A stretch of DNA of 18,333 nucleotides from an uncultured Oscillospiraceae bacterium (GCA_900768135.1 CAAGBT010000096.1:1-18333), one strand, 5' to 3'; positions 1 to 5,978 are shown, numbered from the stretch's first letter. The notes: generated by a model not told the origin, from the sequence alone. A program made the numbers and translations.

Positions 1-339
1 GATAAAGGCAACGCGGATAATGCTACCTTGGAACTGCTGTCAAAGCTGAGAGGCAAAAAGGTTTTCCTTTTCGGAACGGCGGGCTTCGGTGGCAGTGTGG
101 CATATTTCCAGAAGATCCTTGATCACGTTAAGCAGTCTGTTGACCCAAGCAATACTGTGATCGGAGAATATATGTGTCAGGGGAAAATGCCGCAGTCTGT
201 ACGGGATCGCTATATGAAAATGAAGTCACAGCCGGAGCATCCGGCAAATATTGATGCGTTGATTGAAAACTTTGACCGTGCGCTTTCCCATCCGGATGAG
301 GACGATTTAGAAAGACTTAGAAAAATCATTTTGGGATGA
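1..339 (+). CDS. Flavodoxin-like protein, C-terminal part (5' end outside window)
   Basis: The reading frame is open from the first base, so the gene begins before the window; a TTG at 28 is an internal Leu codon rather than a start. The visible 112 residues include KKVFLFGTAGFGGS, a beta strand followed by a Gly-rich loop as in the last nucleotide-binding loop of flavodoxins, then a helix and an extended strand (IGEYMCQGKMP) and a charged C-terminal helix. Short flavodoxin-domain proteins of this kind bind FMN and act as electron carriers; some gut homologues are named BilS, from the bilirubin-reductase cluster, but no bilR-like gene is visible here, so I give no symbol. The next gene starts 25 bp downstream and is probably co-transcribed. 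The base composition is AT-richer than the DNA right of 2,590. Confidence 0.7.
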   Translation, partial: DKGNADNATLELLSKLRGKKVFLFGTAGFGGSVAYFQKILDHVKQSVDPSNTVIGEYMCQGKMPQSVRDRYMKMKSQPEHPANIDALIENFDRALSHPDEDDLERLRKIILG

Positions 340-364
340 CGGCTTTGACAGGAGAAATAGAAAA

Positions 365-886
365 ATGGTTGTACTTACCGAGCAGATAGAGATTCCGGCT
401 TCCTATGAAAAATTAAAGGCATGGACTGCTAACTTTGAGGAAGAGTTTGTGAAATGGAGTCCCTACCACATCGAATGCAATCTCTATAACGGAAACTATA
501 ACGCAGGAAGCAAGATCCGCTTCCGCGAGATCGTCATGGGGCTGGACTACGATGTGACCGGCACAATTACGGAATGCGAACAGGATGAGAACCACTTCCG
601 CATTGTATTCCGGAGCGACAAGAAGACGGCGTTCATCACCTTTGAAGGAAAAAGAACGGAAACAGGATGCCATTTCTCTCACACCGAGGCTTTCGGCATG
701 ACCACGCCGGTAATTGGGGCGATCATGAACTTTCTGATCTTCAAGGTGTTTTTTAGGAAAAAGGCAAACTGGCGACTGATCCGGGACGATATGATTCTGG
801 ATAACAGGTATTTATACGACATTCTGACCGAAGGAAAATACCCGGAACGAATCCCGCTGGACAAGCTGCTGACCGGCGCGAAGTAA
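365..886 (+). CDS. SRPBCC-fold (polyketide cyclase/START-like) protein
   Basis: A 173-residue protein whose opening (VVLTEQIEIPASYEKLKAWT) is the usual first strand and helix of the SRPBCC ligand-binding fold. It is followed by a run of strands (IRFREIVMGLDYDVTGTI, then FRIVFRSDKKTAFITFEG) and a hydrophobic helix near residues 113-130 (TTPVIGAIMNFLIFKVFF) that would line the pocket. Members of this fold bind hydrophobic small molecules or lipids; no substrate can be inferred. An ATG at 365 is preceded by CAGGAG about nine bases upstream, supporting the start. It follows the flavodoxin-like gene closely, suggesting one transcript. It sits in the AT-richer block that ends at the sigK junction, so it may be cargo of an integrated element. 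Confidence 0.7.
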   Translation: MVVLTEQIEIPASYEKLKAWTANFEEEFVKWSPYHIECNLYNGNYNAGSKIRFREIVMGLDYDVTGTITECEQDENHFRIVFRSDKKTAFITFEGKRTETGCHFSHTEAFGMTTPVIGAIMNFLIFKVFFRKKANWRLIRDDMILDNRYLYDILTEGKYPERIPLDKLLTGAK

Positions 887-906
887 CCGAATGGGATGGC
901 TTGATT

Positions 907-1098
907 ATGCCGCTTCAAATCGTCAGAAATGACATCACAAAAATGAAGGTGGATGCTATCGTCAACGCTGCCAACGAGTCGCTGCTGGGTGGCGGCGGTG
1001 TGGACGGCTGCATTCATCGTGCCGCTGGATCGGAGCTGCTGGCAGAATATGAAACGCTCCATGGCTGCTTTGCAGAACAGGAATTATCTTGTACTTGA
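907..1098 (+). pseudogene. Truncated macro-domain gene (N-terminal third only)
   Basis: The first ~54 residues are a clear macro domain start: VRNDITKMKVDAIVNAANES followed by LLGGGGVDGCIHRAAG, the ADP-ribose-binding loop with its conserved Asn-Ala-Ala-Asn and poly-Gly. Full macro-domain proteins are about 150-260 residues. Here the homology stops soon after ETLHGC, nine unrelated residues follow, and the frame ends with TGA at 1096-1098. The rest of the domain, including the second phosphate-binding loop, is not found downstream in any frame; a different small gene begins at 1150. I take this as a deletion or recombination remnant. The ATG at 907 has no strong ribosome-binding site; a TTG at 901 is also possible. 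An intact enzyme would remove ADP-ribose from proteins or deacetylate O-acetyl-ADP-ribose; this piece should be inactive. Confidence 0.75.
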
Positions 1099-1149
1099 GA
1101 GCGCTGTGTGGTACTATATGCTGGTATTGTTCACGATGGGAGAAATTAT

Positions 1150-1428
1150 ATGTTCTTTACGATGGATGAGGTAGCACTTATTGACGGCCTTATCGCCACC
1201 TACTTTGCTGCAGATTCCGTATCTGAAAGTGTGCGGGTTCGATATTATGAAACGCATCAACACCTCCAAGACAACCGAACCGATTATGTGGATTTGAGGA
1301 ACATAAAGGAGGCCCTTTTCTTTTTGGCTCCGTTATTTCATGGGAGTATCCAATTTGAAAAGGATATTTGGTCAGTCATTGCAAAGACGCAGAGATTATT
1401 AAAAGAGAGCAGCCCTGTTGCAGAGTAA
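1150..1428 (+). CDS. Small hypothetical protein (92 aa)
   Basis: I do not recognise this family. The frame is open further upstream (GTG at 1108), but ATG at 1150 is preceded by GGGAGA at a spacing of about seven bases, so I choose it. The protein starts MFFTMDEVALIDGLIATYFA and appears largely helical, with an acidic and basic mix, an IKEALFFLAPLFHGS hydrophobic helix near the middle and no membrane segment or cysteines. Its last codons form the left arm of a strong intrinsic terminator, so it ends a transcript. It directly follows the broken macro-domain gene and lies in the AT-rich block, so it may belong to a mobile element. Confidence 0.55.
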   Translation: MFFTMDEVALIDGLIATYFAADSVSESVRVRYYETHQHLQDNRTDYVDLRNIKEALFFLAPLFHGSIQFEKDIWSVIAKTQRLLKESSPVAE

Positions 1429-1455
1429 ACTGCAGCAGGGCTGTTTCTTTTTCTT
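1410..1455 (+). terminator. Intrinsic terminator of the 1150-1428 gene
   Basis: A 14-bp stem, CAGCCCTGTTGCAG (1410-1423) with CTGCAGCAGGGCTG (1430-1443), has one G-T wobble and a six-base loop. It is followed by TTTCTTTTTCTT. The left arm overlaps the end of the coding sequence. Confidence 0.9.
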
Positions 1456-1524
1456 CCTATCTTCCTGCATAGTCAATCGTTGGAAGATTTTTATCCCGTT
1501 AGGGTGGTCAAAAGGCCCTCTTTT

Positions 1525-1562
1525 TCTACATTTATTCTGAAGAGCTCTTTAGTTTATGTAGA
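1525..1562. repeat. Inverted repeat in front of the tiny ORF at 1574
   Basis: TCTACAT (1525-1531) is matched by ATGTAGA (1556-1562), with the 10-bp palindrome AAGAGCTCTT (1540-1549) between them. The right arm runs into the Shine-Dalgarno sequence AAGGAGG of the ORF at 1574, so it could be an operator or an RNA hairpin affecting translation. The function is inferred from position only. Confidence 0.35.
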
Positions 1563-1573
1563 AGGAGGTCTAC

Positions 1574-1729
1574 ATGCTGAATTCGAAGTCTGGGAATATT
1601 CAGACACGGCATATGCAATGGAAAACGCACATAGAGTTAAGCATCAAACGCTCTGGAAAGGAGGGCAACAATGGAAGTATTTCTAATCTATCCCAAGTCA
1701 GAGCAAGCACAAAAGGAACTTGCCCATGA
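1574..1729 (+). CDS. Tiny ORF (51 aa), mobile-element style
   Basis: ATG at 1574 is preceded by a near-perfect ribosome-binding site, AAGGAGGTC, four to five bases away, which is the main reason to call it. The product starts MLNSKSGNIQTRHMQWKTHI, is basic and polar (many Lys, Arg, Ser, Asn) and has no recognisable domain. The last 59 bases overlap the start of the next small ORF in another frame. Short basic ORFs with strong SD sequences are common in conjugative elements of gut Clostridia. It may alternatively be a leader whose translation exposes or masks the start of the ORF at 1671. I do not recognise a family. Confidence 0.4.
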   Translation: MLNSKSGNIQTRHMQWKTHIELSIKRSGKEGNNGSISNLSQVRASTKGTCP

Positions 1730-1847
1730 ACTTGCAAAATTTCATGCAGAGCAGGCACTGAAGAACATCTTGAAGTTGCCCTGTTCCACGGAGCAAAAGT
1801 TAGAGCTGGTAGATGCAGTAGTGAAGCATTTGAAAGAACAAGCATAA
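1671..1847 (+). CDS. Small helical protein (58 aa), mobile-element style
   Basis: The ATG at 1671 lies six bases after AAAGGAGGG, an excellent Shine-Dalgarno sequence. The product begins MEVFLIYPKSEQAQKELAHE and continues as one or two amphipathic charged helices, including a stretch AEQALKNILKLPCSTEQKLE and the basic end VVKHLKEQA. It has one cysteine, no signal and no membrane segment. A regulatory or accessory role in a mobile element is plausible, but no function can be assigned. The gene overlaps the preceding 51-aa ORF by 59 bases, and a strong hairpin follows 40 bases after the stop, so these two form a compact unit. Confidence 0.55.
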   Translation: MEVFLIYPKSEQAQKELAHELAKFHAEQALKNILKLPCSTEQKLELVDAVVKHLKEQA

Positions 1848-1886
1848 TAAATCCACAGGGTTCTCATGAACGCTGACCTGATAGAA

Positions 1887-1925
1887 AACCGAGCAGACTG
1901 ATTATCAAGACCAGTCTGCTCGGTT
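1887..1925. terminator. Bidirectional terminator between convergent genes
   Basis: A perfect 14-bp stem, AACCGAGCAGACTG (1887-1900) with CAGTCTGCTCGGTT (1912-1925), has an 11-base loop. The minus-strand side continues with TTTTCTAT, serving the HTH gene; the plus-strand side continues TTATTCTGT, a weaker tract serving the 58-aa gene. Confidence 0.85.
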
Positions 1926-1982
1926 ATTCTGTATACGACAGTCACGCAGTACATTCTCATCGCAGTTAAGAGCATTTACCCT

Positions 1983-2600
1983 CTATTTGAAGTACTTCTC
2001 CCAAGTGGATTTGAAAAGTTGTTTTCTGTTCTGCTCCCATTGTTTGAGGTTGCAAAGGCTGATGCCTAGCCTATCAGCATACTCTCTTTGCGTTAGGCCA
2101 AGCTTCATTCGAATTGCCTTGATCTGCTTACCCTGGCCGTTTCTCAGAAAGAGATTGTAGTCATCCAGAAGTCTTTCGACTGGAACCTCGAAAAGCTGCG
2201 CGATTTTCTCCATGTGCTTCGGAGAGTAAAAGTCCTTTCCATATTCTTCATAATGAATATAAGTACTTCGGTATATACCGGCGTAGTCAGCTACGTCTCT
2301 CTGCCGCAAGCCTTTCTGGTATCGAAGCCAGCGGAGCTTGTCCGCTGTTTCAGTGATTTTGGAGAAGTCCGAGAACTGCAGATTGAACTTTTCTGCATCC
2401 TGAAACTTGTGCGGCAGTATCACCGGAAATTGAAGAATTTGTAGTGGGGCTACTTTTACTGAACCTGATATATTGGAAATCAGAATGTAGCAGCGGACTT
2501 CCACTTGCGCCAGCAGGCGCCATTTTGCACCAAAAGGTGCCTGTTTTGCTACTTCATCCTCCGATAGTTCCGCTAAGTGAGGATAGTATTCTCTACACAT
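1983..2600 (-). CDS. Tandem helix-turn-helix (XRE/Cro-type) transcriptional regulator
   Basis: The C-terminal ~135 residues hold two Cro/CI-type HTH domains. The first covers about residues 86-145 (DKLRWLRYQKGLRQRDVADY, then AGIYRSTYIHYEE). The second covers about 160-205 (MKLGLTQREYADRLGIS, then LKQWEQNRKQLFKSTWEKYF). A preceding segment, ILPHKFQDAEKFNLQFSDF, is characteristic of a family of small two-HTH regulators common in gut Firmicutes mobile DNA. The N-terminus is doubtful. The longest frame starts at ATG 2600, which lies inside the sigK remnant and has no ribosome-binding site, and its first ~40 codons run through a nested hairpin. A GTG at codon 33 is an alternative start, also without a clear SD. 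The DNA-binding function is secure; the targets are unknown. Confidence 0.7.
   Translation of the reverse strand: MCREYYPHLAELSEDEVAKQAPFGAKWRLLAQVEVRCYILISNISGSVKVAPLQILQFPVILPHKFQDAEKFNLQFSDFSKITETADKLRWLRYQKGLRQRDVADYAGIYRSTYIHYEEYGKDFYSPKHMEKIAQLFEVPVERLLDDYNLFLRNGQGKQIKAIRMKLGLTQREYADRLGISLCNLKQWEQNRKQLFKSTWEKYFK
2487..2552. repeat. Nested inverted repeats near the sigK junction
   Basis: Outer arms GTAGCA (2487-2492) and TGCTAC (2547-2552) enclose CAGGCGCC (2514-2521) and GGTGCCTG (2536-2543, one wobble). An alternative inner hairpin GCACC-AAAA-GGTGC spans 2527-2540. The structure lies about 35-100 bp inside the presumed element end and could be a recombinase or regulator site; this is inferred from its position. 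Confidence 0.4.
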
Positions 2601-2920
2601 TTGGCGGCGTAAGTTGCAAGACGAACGCCCTTTTCCGGCCGGTAGCTTGAAACGCCCTTGATCAGGCCGATCGTACCGATAGAGACCAGATCATCCTGCT
2701 CGTTAGACTGTGTGTAGTACTTTTTTACAATGTGCGCAACAAGGCGCAGGTTATGCTCCACGAGCGTATTGCGCGCGTTGAGGTCGCCTGCGAGCATCCG
2801 CTCAACGCAGTCCCGTTCCTCCCGCGCCGACAGCGGGCGCGGAAACGAGCCGGTATTCCCGGCAAGATGCAGTGTGAGCAACAGAGAATGCGCAAGCAGG
2901 TACAGTGCGGCTGACAGCAT
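2573..2920 (-). pseudogene. sigK: Sporulation sigma factor SigK, N-terminal half, interrupted
   Basis: ATG at 2920 is preceded by AAAGGGAG about eight bases upstream. The 115-residue product carries a short hydrophobic N-terminus, then SFPRPLSAREERD and sigma-70 region 2 (about 48-108), with ARNTLVEHNLRLVAHIVKKY, DDLVSIGTIGLIKG and GVRLATYAAKCVEN, all diagnostic of SigK. Intact SigK is about 230 residues and continues E-I-L-M into regions 3 and 4. Here, after Asn111 the sequence reads T-I-L-T-stop and the downstream DNA encodes an unrelated HTH regulator, so regions 3-4 are missing. SigK drives late mother-cell transcription (coat, cortex) during sporulation. The break point matches the place where skin elements split sigK, so the gene may be reassembled by excision rather than be dead. 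Confidence 0.8.
2582..2593. other. Probable attachment-site junction (sigK / inserted DNA)
   Basis: On the minus strand the sigK codons GAG AAT (2593-2588) are followed by ACT ATC CTC ACT TAG instead of the conserved Glu-Ile-Leu-Met codons. Composition also changes from GC-rich (right) to AT-richer (left) here. The exact crossover base cannot be fixed without the other junction, which should lie left of the window. Confidence 0.55.
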
Positions 2921-3017
2921 AGAAAAACTCCCTTTCCGTTTTTCTGATAGCCTATGGCCGCACGGGAAGTCCCTATGCCTTGCAGGCCGGCCGCACCACC
3001 ATAGGATGCTGCGCGGC

Positions 3018-3051
3018 AAAAAAACGGCCCTGCAGTTTTTCCGCAGGGCCG
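3018..3051 (-). terminator. Intrinsic terminator of the M32 carboxypeptidase gene
   Basis: CGGCCCTGC (3025-3033) pairs with GCAGGGCCG (3043-3051). On the minus strand the stem is followed by seven T residues (3024-3018). Confidence 0.9.
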
Positions 3052-3063
3052 CTCATTCAGGCC

Positions 3064-4563
3064 TTACAGGCCGTAGATCTCGCCGTATTTCTCCTCAAGA
3101 TAGCTGGTATAGACTGTCGGGTCAAACGCTTCGCCAAGCACCAGTTTGAGCAGCTCGCCCGGCTTTTTCAGGCTGCCATACTGCCAGATATGCTCGCGGT
3201 TCCATGCATTGATGGGCGCAAAGTCGCCGCGCTTCAGGCAATCCTCCACATCGACCGTCTCTTTCATCCGGCGCAGGAACTGCGCGCCGTAGGCGCTGCC
3301 CAGCGCGTAGGACGGGAAGTAGCCGATGCTGCCGCCCGACCAGTGGCTGTCCTGCAGAACGCCGTGCCTGTCGTCCGGCACGTCAACGCCGAGGTATTCT
3401 TTATAAAGGCGGTTCCACTCGCCCGGCAGATCGTGTACCTTGAGTTCGCCGTGCATCACGCGCTTTTCCAGCTCGTAGCGCACCATGACGTGCAGGCTGT
3501 AGGTCACCTCGTCGGCCTCGGTGCGGATCAGCGATGGCTCCGCCTTGTTGATGGCGCGGTAAAATTCCTCTGCCGTGTGGCCGCTCAGCTCGGGGAACAG
3601 CTCGCAGAGCTTTGGGAACACGAAGCCCGTGAAGGCGCGCGAACGGGCAAGCAGATTTTCATAAAAGCGGCTCTGGCTCTCGTGGATGCCCATGGAGACG
3701 CCGCCGTCAAGCACCGTATAAGCAAGGTCGTCCGCGCTGCCGGTATCGTAGAGCGCGTGCCCGCCCTCGTGGATAACGGAGAACATCGAGGACGCAAAGT
3801 TGTCTTCCAGATAGTGCGTGGTGATGCGCTCGTCAAAATGAGAGCCGAGCGACGTGGTGAACGGATGCTCCGTTGTGGCAAGACCGACATGGTCAAGGTT
3901 CAGCCCCATCGTGCGCATCAGGTAATTGGAAAGCTGCGCCTGCTTCTCCTCGGGGAAGCAGCCGTGCAGCATCGAATCATCGACCTGCGGCTGCGCCTTG
4001 ATCTTTTTAAGCAGCGGCACGATGTGCGCGCGCAGCGTGGCAAAGAACTCGTCGCACTGCGCCATCGTCAGCCCGTCCTCATACTCGCTGAGCCAGTAAT
4101 CGTAGGGATCCTTTTCCGGCGCGCAGTAATGCGCAAAACGGATATTGGTCTCAAAAATCTTCTCCAGCACCGGTTCGAAAAGCGCAAAATCGCTCGTTTC
4201 CTTGGCGCGGTGCCAGATATCGTCCGCCTCGACCAGCAGCTGCTGCCAGGCGACATACTCGTCCATCGGGATCTTCTGCATATTGCGGATATCCTTGATG
4301 AGCAGAAACACCATGCGCTGCTGCTTTTCGTTAAGCTCCTCCTTGTGCGCGTCAAGAAATTCAAGCAGCGCAACGGTCTCTTTGCCCGTTGCGAGCTTAT
4401 AGCTCTCCTCGCTCAGGATGCTCATGGTCTGGCCGCGGTTGGCTGCGGTGCCGCGCGGCGCGGTAGTCGCTCCATCGTAAAAGAGCAGTCCCATGGCATG
4501 GCCGTAAGCCGCCATCTTCGCCTGCAGATCCATCAGCGCCTGCACCGCCTGGTTGACTGTCAT
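3064..4563 (-). CDS. M32-family metallocarboxypeptidase (thermostable carboxypeptidase 1 type)
   Basis: A 499-residue cytosolic zinc exopeptidase, the normal length for family M32 (carboxypeptidase Taq). All family hallmarks are present: the zinc-binding HEGGH at 265-269 with catalytic Glu266; the DERIT motif at 244-248; HESQSRFYEN at 294-303, which supplies the third metal ligand; IRTEADEVTYSLHV; and LQDSHWSGGSIGYFPSY near 400. It has no signal peptide. These enzymes remove C-terminal residues from peptides with broad specificity, usually not after Pro, Gly, Asp or Glu, and act in peptide turnover. The gene is monocistronic: its own promoter lies at 4598-4626 and its own terminator at 3018-3051. 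Start ATG at 4563 is preceded by GAGGAG on the minus strand. Confidence 0.95.
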   Translation of the reverse strand: MTVNQAVQALMDLQAKMAAYGHAMGLLFYDGATTAPRGTAANRGQTMSILSEESYKLATGKETVALLEFLDAHKEELNEKQQRMVFLLIKDIRNMQKIPMDEYVAWQQLLVEADDIWHRAKETSDFALFEPVLEKIFETNIRFAHYCAPEKDPYDYWLSEYEDGLTMAQCDEFFATLRAHIVPLLKKIKAQPQVDDSMLHGCFPEEKQAQLSNYLMRTMGLNLDHVGLATTEHPFTTSLGSHFDERITTHYLEDNFASSMFSVIHEGGHALYDTGSADDLAYTVLDGGVSMGIHESQSRFYENLLARSRAFTGFVFPKLCELFPELSGHTAEEFYRAINKAEPSLIRTEADEVTYSLHVMVRYELEKRVMHGELKVHDLPGEWNRLYKEYLGVDVPDDRHGVLQDSHWSGGSIGYFPSYALGSAYGAQFLRRMKETVDVEDCLKRGDFAPINAWNREHIWQYGSLKKPGELLKLVLGEAFDPTVYTSYLEEKYGEIYGL

Positions 4564-4597
4564 GAAAAAATCTCCTCGCTTTCTTTATCTGATAGGC

Positions 4598-4626
4598 ATC
4601 GTACCATGTTTTTGCCGGAAAGTAAA
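4598..4626 (-). promoter_or_regulatory. Putative sigma-A promoter of the M32 gene
   Basis: On the minus strand, TTTACT (4626-4621) and TACGAT (4603-4598) are separated by exactly 17 bp, about 35 bp upstream of the start codon. The match is fair in both boxes. Confidence 0.5.
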
Positions 4627-4744
4627 TACAAATTGCAGCAATCCCTGGTTTCTGGTCTGCTTCGCCGTGTTTCTCATCAACGATCTCTATGGATTTGTCA
4701 GCTGGCGCAGGATGCAGGCGCGTCAGGCTGCGGCCGATGCATAA
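4622..4744 (+). pseudogene. Membrane-protein C-terminal remnant, possibly PnuC-like
   Basis: A frame that is open from 4553 to a TAA ending at 4744 encodes, in its second half, NPWFLVCFAVFLINDLYGFV followed by SWRRMQARQAAADA. This is a hydrophobic membrane helix with an N-D-x-Y-G-F centre and a basic tail, much like the last helix of PnuC-type nicotinamide riboside/NMN transporters. Upstream residues do not continue the homology and overlap the promoter of the M32 gene, so only the final ~40 residues survive. There is no ribosome-binding site at the first ATG, and the piece runs straight into a terminator, as the end of a real gene would. The family assignment is tentative. Confidence 0.35.
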
Positions 4745-4776
4745 AAGAGGAAGAGCGCGGCGCGCTCTTCCTCTTT
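4744..4776. terminator. Bidirectional terminator
   Basis: A perfect inverted repeat with 16-bp arms, AAAGAGGAAGAGCGCG (4744-4759) and CGCGCTCTTCCTCTTT (4761-4776). A TCTTTTTT tract lies shortly after it on the plus strand. In the minus direction it closes the ECF/UPF0340 operon; in the plus direction it follows the membrane-protein remnant. Confidence 0.88.
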
Positions 4777-4786
4777 AATCTCTTTT

Positions 4787-5401
4787 TTATCCGTTCCATC
4801 CGTCAAATTCCGGATAGCCGTCCTTGAGCGACTCATCGTAGATCGCGCGCTCGCCGCCGATGAATTTGGGCCGCACGCGCGCGGCCAGCACGATTGCCTG
4901 CCCGATGCGGCTTTGCGCAAGGCGCACCGGCACGGCGACCTTCTTCAGGTGCATTCCGATCAGCGTGCCGCCGATGTCCAGCCCGGCGTCTGCGCGGATC
5001 TCCTCCAGCGCAACGGGATGACGGAACGCCTTGTAAGCGGCAGTTGCGAACGAGCTGCCCGCCTTGGGCTGGGGCAGCACGTTGACAATCTCGGCATCCG
5101 GCACGGCCGCATACTCCACGATCAGCGCGCGGTTGAGATGCTCGCAGCACTGGGCTGCAAGGTAAACGCCCATCGGCGTGAACACGCCGGAAAGGCCGCG
5201 GAAGATCGCATCGGCGACCTCGGGCGTGGACCAGCTGCCGACCTGATGCCCCACCACTTCGCTCGTGCTGCACCCGACCACAACGATCTGCCCCCGGTGC
5301 AGGCGCGCCGCTTCAGCAAGCTCCTGCGCCGCGCGCGCCGCCTCCTGCTCGACCTGCGCGATCAGGCTGCGGTCCTGCGCTTCATGAATTGTTCCTGCCA
5401 T
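4787..5401 (-). CDS. ywlG: UPF0340 / TIGR01440 family protein (YwlG-like)
   Basis: A 204-residue soluble protein; the family is usually 180-190 residues. Its features include QIVVVGCSTSEVVGHQVGS near 38-56, a Gly/Cys-rich loop typical of the family; GVFTPMGVYLAAQCCEHLNR; and a C-terminal ADAGLDIGGTLIGMHLKKVA, with the paired His and Gly residues conserved in YwlG homologues. The biochemical role of the family is not established; a crystal fold resembling thiolase or nucleotide-hydrolase subdomains has been discussed, and I do not assign a reaction. The gene begins 34 bp after the ECF S-component gene and shares its terminator, so the two are co-transcribed. ATG at 5401 has an AGGGAG site upstream. 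Confidence 0.85.
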   Translation of the reverse strand: MAGTIHEAQDRSLIAQVEQEAARAAQELAEAARLHRGQIVVVGCSTSEVVGHQVGSWSTPEVADAIFRGLSGVFTPMGVYLAAQCCEHLNRALIVEYAAVPDAEIVNVLPQPKAGSSFATAAYKAFRHPVALEEIRADAGLDIGGTLIGMHLKKVAVPVRLAQSRIGQAIVLAARVRPKFIGGERAIYDESLKDGYPEFDGWNG

Positions 5402-5435
5402 AACGTTATTCTCCCTTCCGGTTCTTACAAGCCGC

Positions 5436-5942
5436 TCAAACGAGTTTTTTTGTCAGCTGTGAGCGCACCATTACAGCCATCAGCATCAGCCCTGCCGCAA
5501 GGCCGGCCGCTCCCTGCACGAGATTGCCCGGAATGCTTGCCGCTGCGGCAAGTCCTTTCCCCAGCAGCAGCGAGGCATAGCCGAAGTAACCCGCCACCAT
5601 GAGGAGTTCCGCCGCCACGCCGCCAAGGACGCGCCCCGCGCTGCTGCCGTTCATCCTGCGCAGGATCAGCGCGGCCGTCATCGCCATCAGCCCCTTGATG
5701 ACCAGCGTCCCCGGTGCATAGTGCGCATAGCCGAGCAGCACATCCGCCAGCATCGACCCGATGCCTCCGGCGGCAAAGCCGTACCACGGCCCAAGCATCC
5801 AGCCCGACAGCAGCACAAAGCAATCGCCCAGATTGACATAGCCCTGCATGGGGCTGGGGATCTGCACGACCATGGTTGCAACGCAGCAAAGCGCTGCCAG
5901 CAGCGCGCTGAGGACCAGTTTTCTCAATTTTTTGTCGTCCAT
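5436..5942 (-). CDS. ECF transporter S component (vitamin-binding membrane subunit)
   Basis: A 168-residue integral membrane protein with about five or six hydrophobic segments. KLVLSALLAALCCVATMVVQ, then NLGDCFVLLSGWMLGPWYGF, GGIGSMLADVLLGYAHYAPG and TLVIKGLMAM are the usual opening of ECF S components, which bind a vitamin and dock on the EcfA/A'/T energy module. The substrate is not clear from sequence; a pyridoxine, thiamine-precursor or riboflavin type is possible. No ECF ATPase or T gene lies nearby, so it would share the cell's common module (group II). The frame is open further upstream, but AAAGGAG is only two bases from the ATG at 5947 and eight from the ATG at 5942, which favours 5942. 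A TATAAT lies at 5978-5973 on the minus strand; no riboswitch was recognised. Confidence 0.85.
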   Translation of the reverse strand: MDDKKLRKLVLSALLAALCCVATMVVQIPSPMQGYVNLGDCFVLLSGWMLGPWYGFAAGGIGSMLADVLLGYAHYAPGTLVIKGLMAMTAALILRRMNGSSAGRVLGGVAAELLMVAGYFGYASLLLGKGLAAAASIPGNLVQGAAGLAAGLMLMAVMVRSQLTKKLV

Positions 5943-5972
5943 GACCATAGCTCCTTTGCTTTTTCTGCGTGT

Positions 5973-5978
5973 ATTATA
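5973..5978 (-). promoter_or_regulatory. Candidate -10 box of the ECF/UPF0340 operon
   Basis: A consensus TATAAT on the minus strand lies 30 bp upstream of the start codon. The best -35 (TTGACC, 6007-6002) is 23 bp away, too far for a normal sigma-A promoter, so either the -35 is poor or the site is activator-dependent. Confidence 0.4.

Noticed and set aside
953..1174. 73-aa frame overlapping the macro-domain remnant
   Set aside because: It is an out-of-frame reading of the macro-domain sequence with Trp/Cys-rich composition and no ribosome-binding site.
2980..4827. 615-aa plus-strand open frame opposite the carboxypeptidase
   Set aside because: It is antisense to an M32 gene with every catalytic motif. 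The translation is Arg/His/Ala/Val-rich with no domain, as expected from the complement of GC-rich codons.
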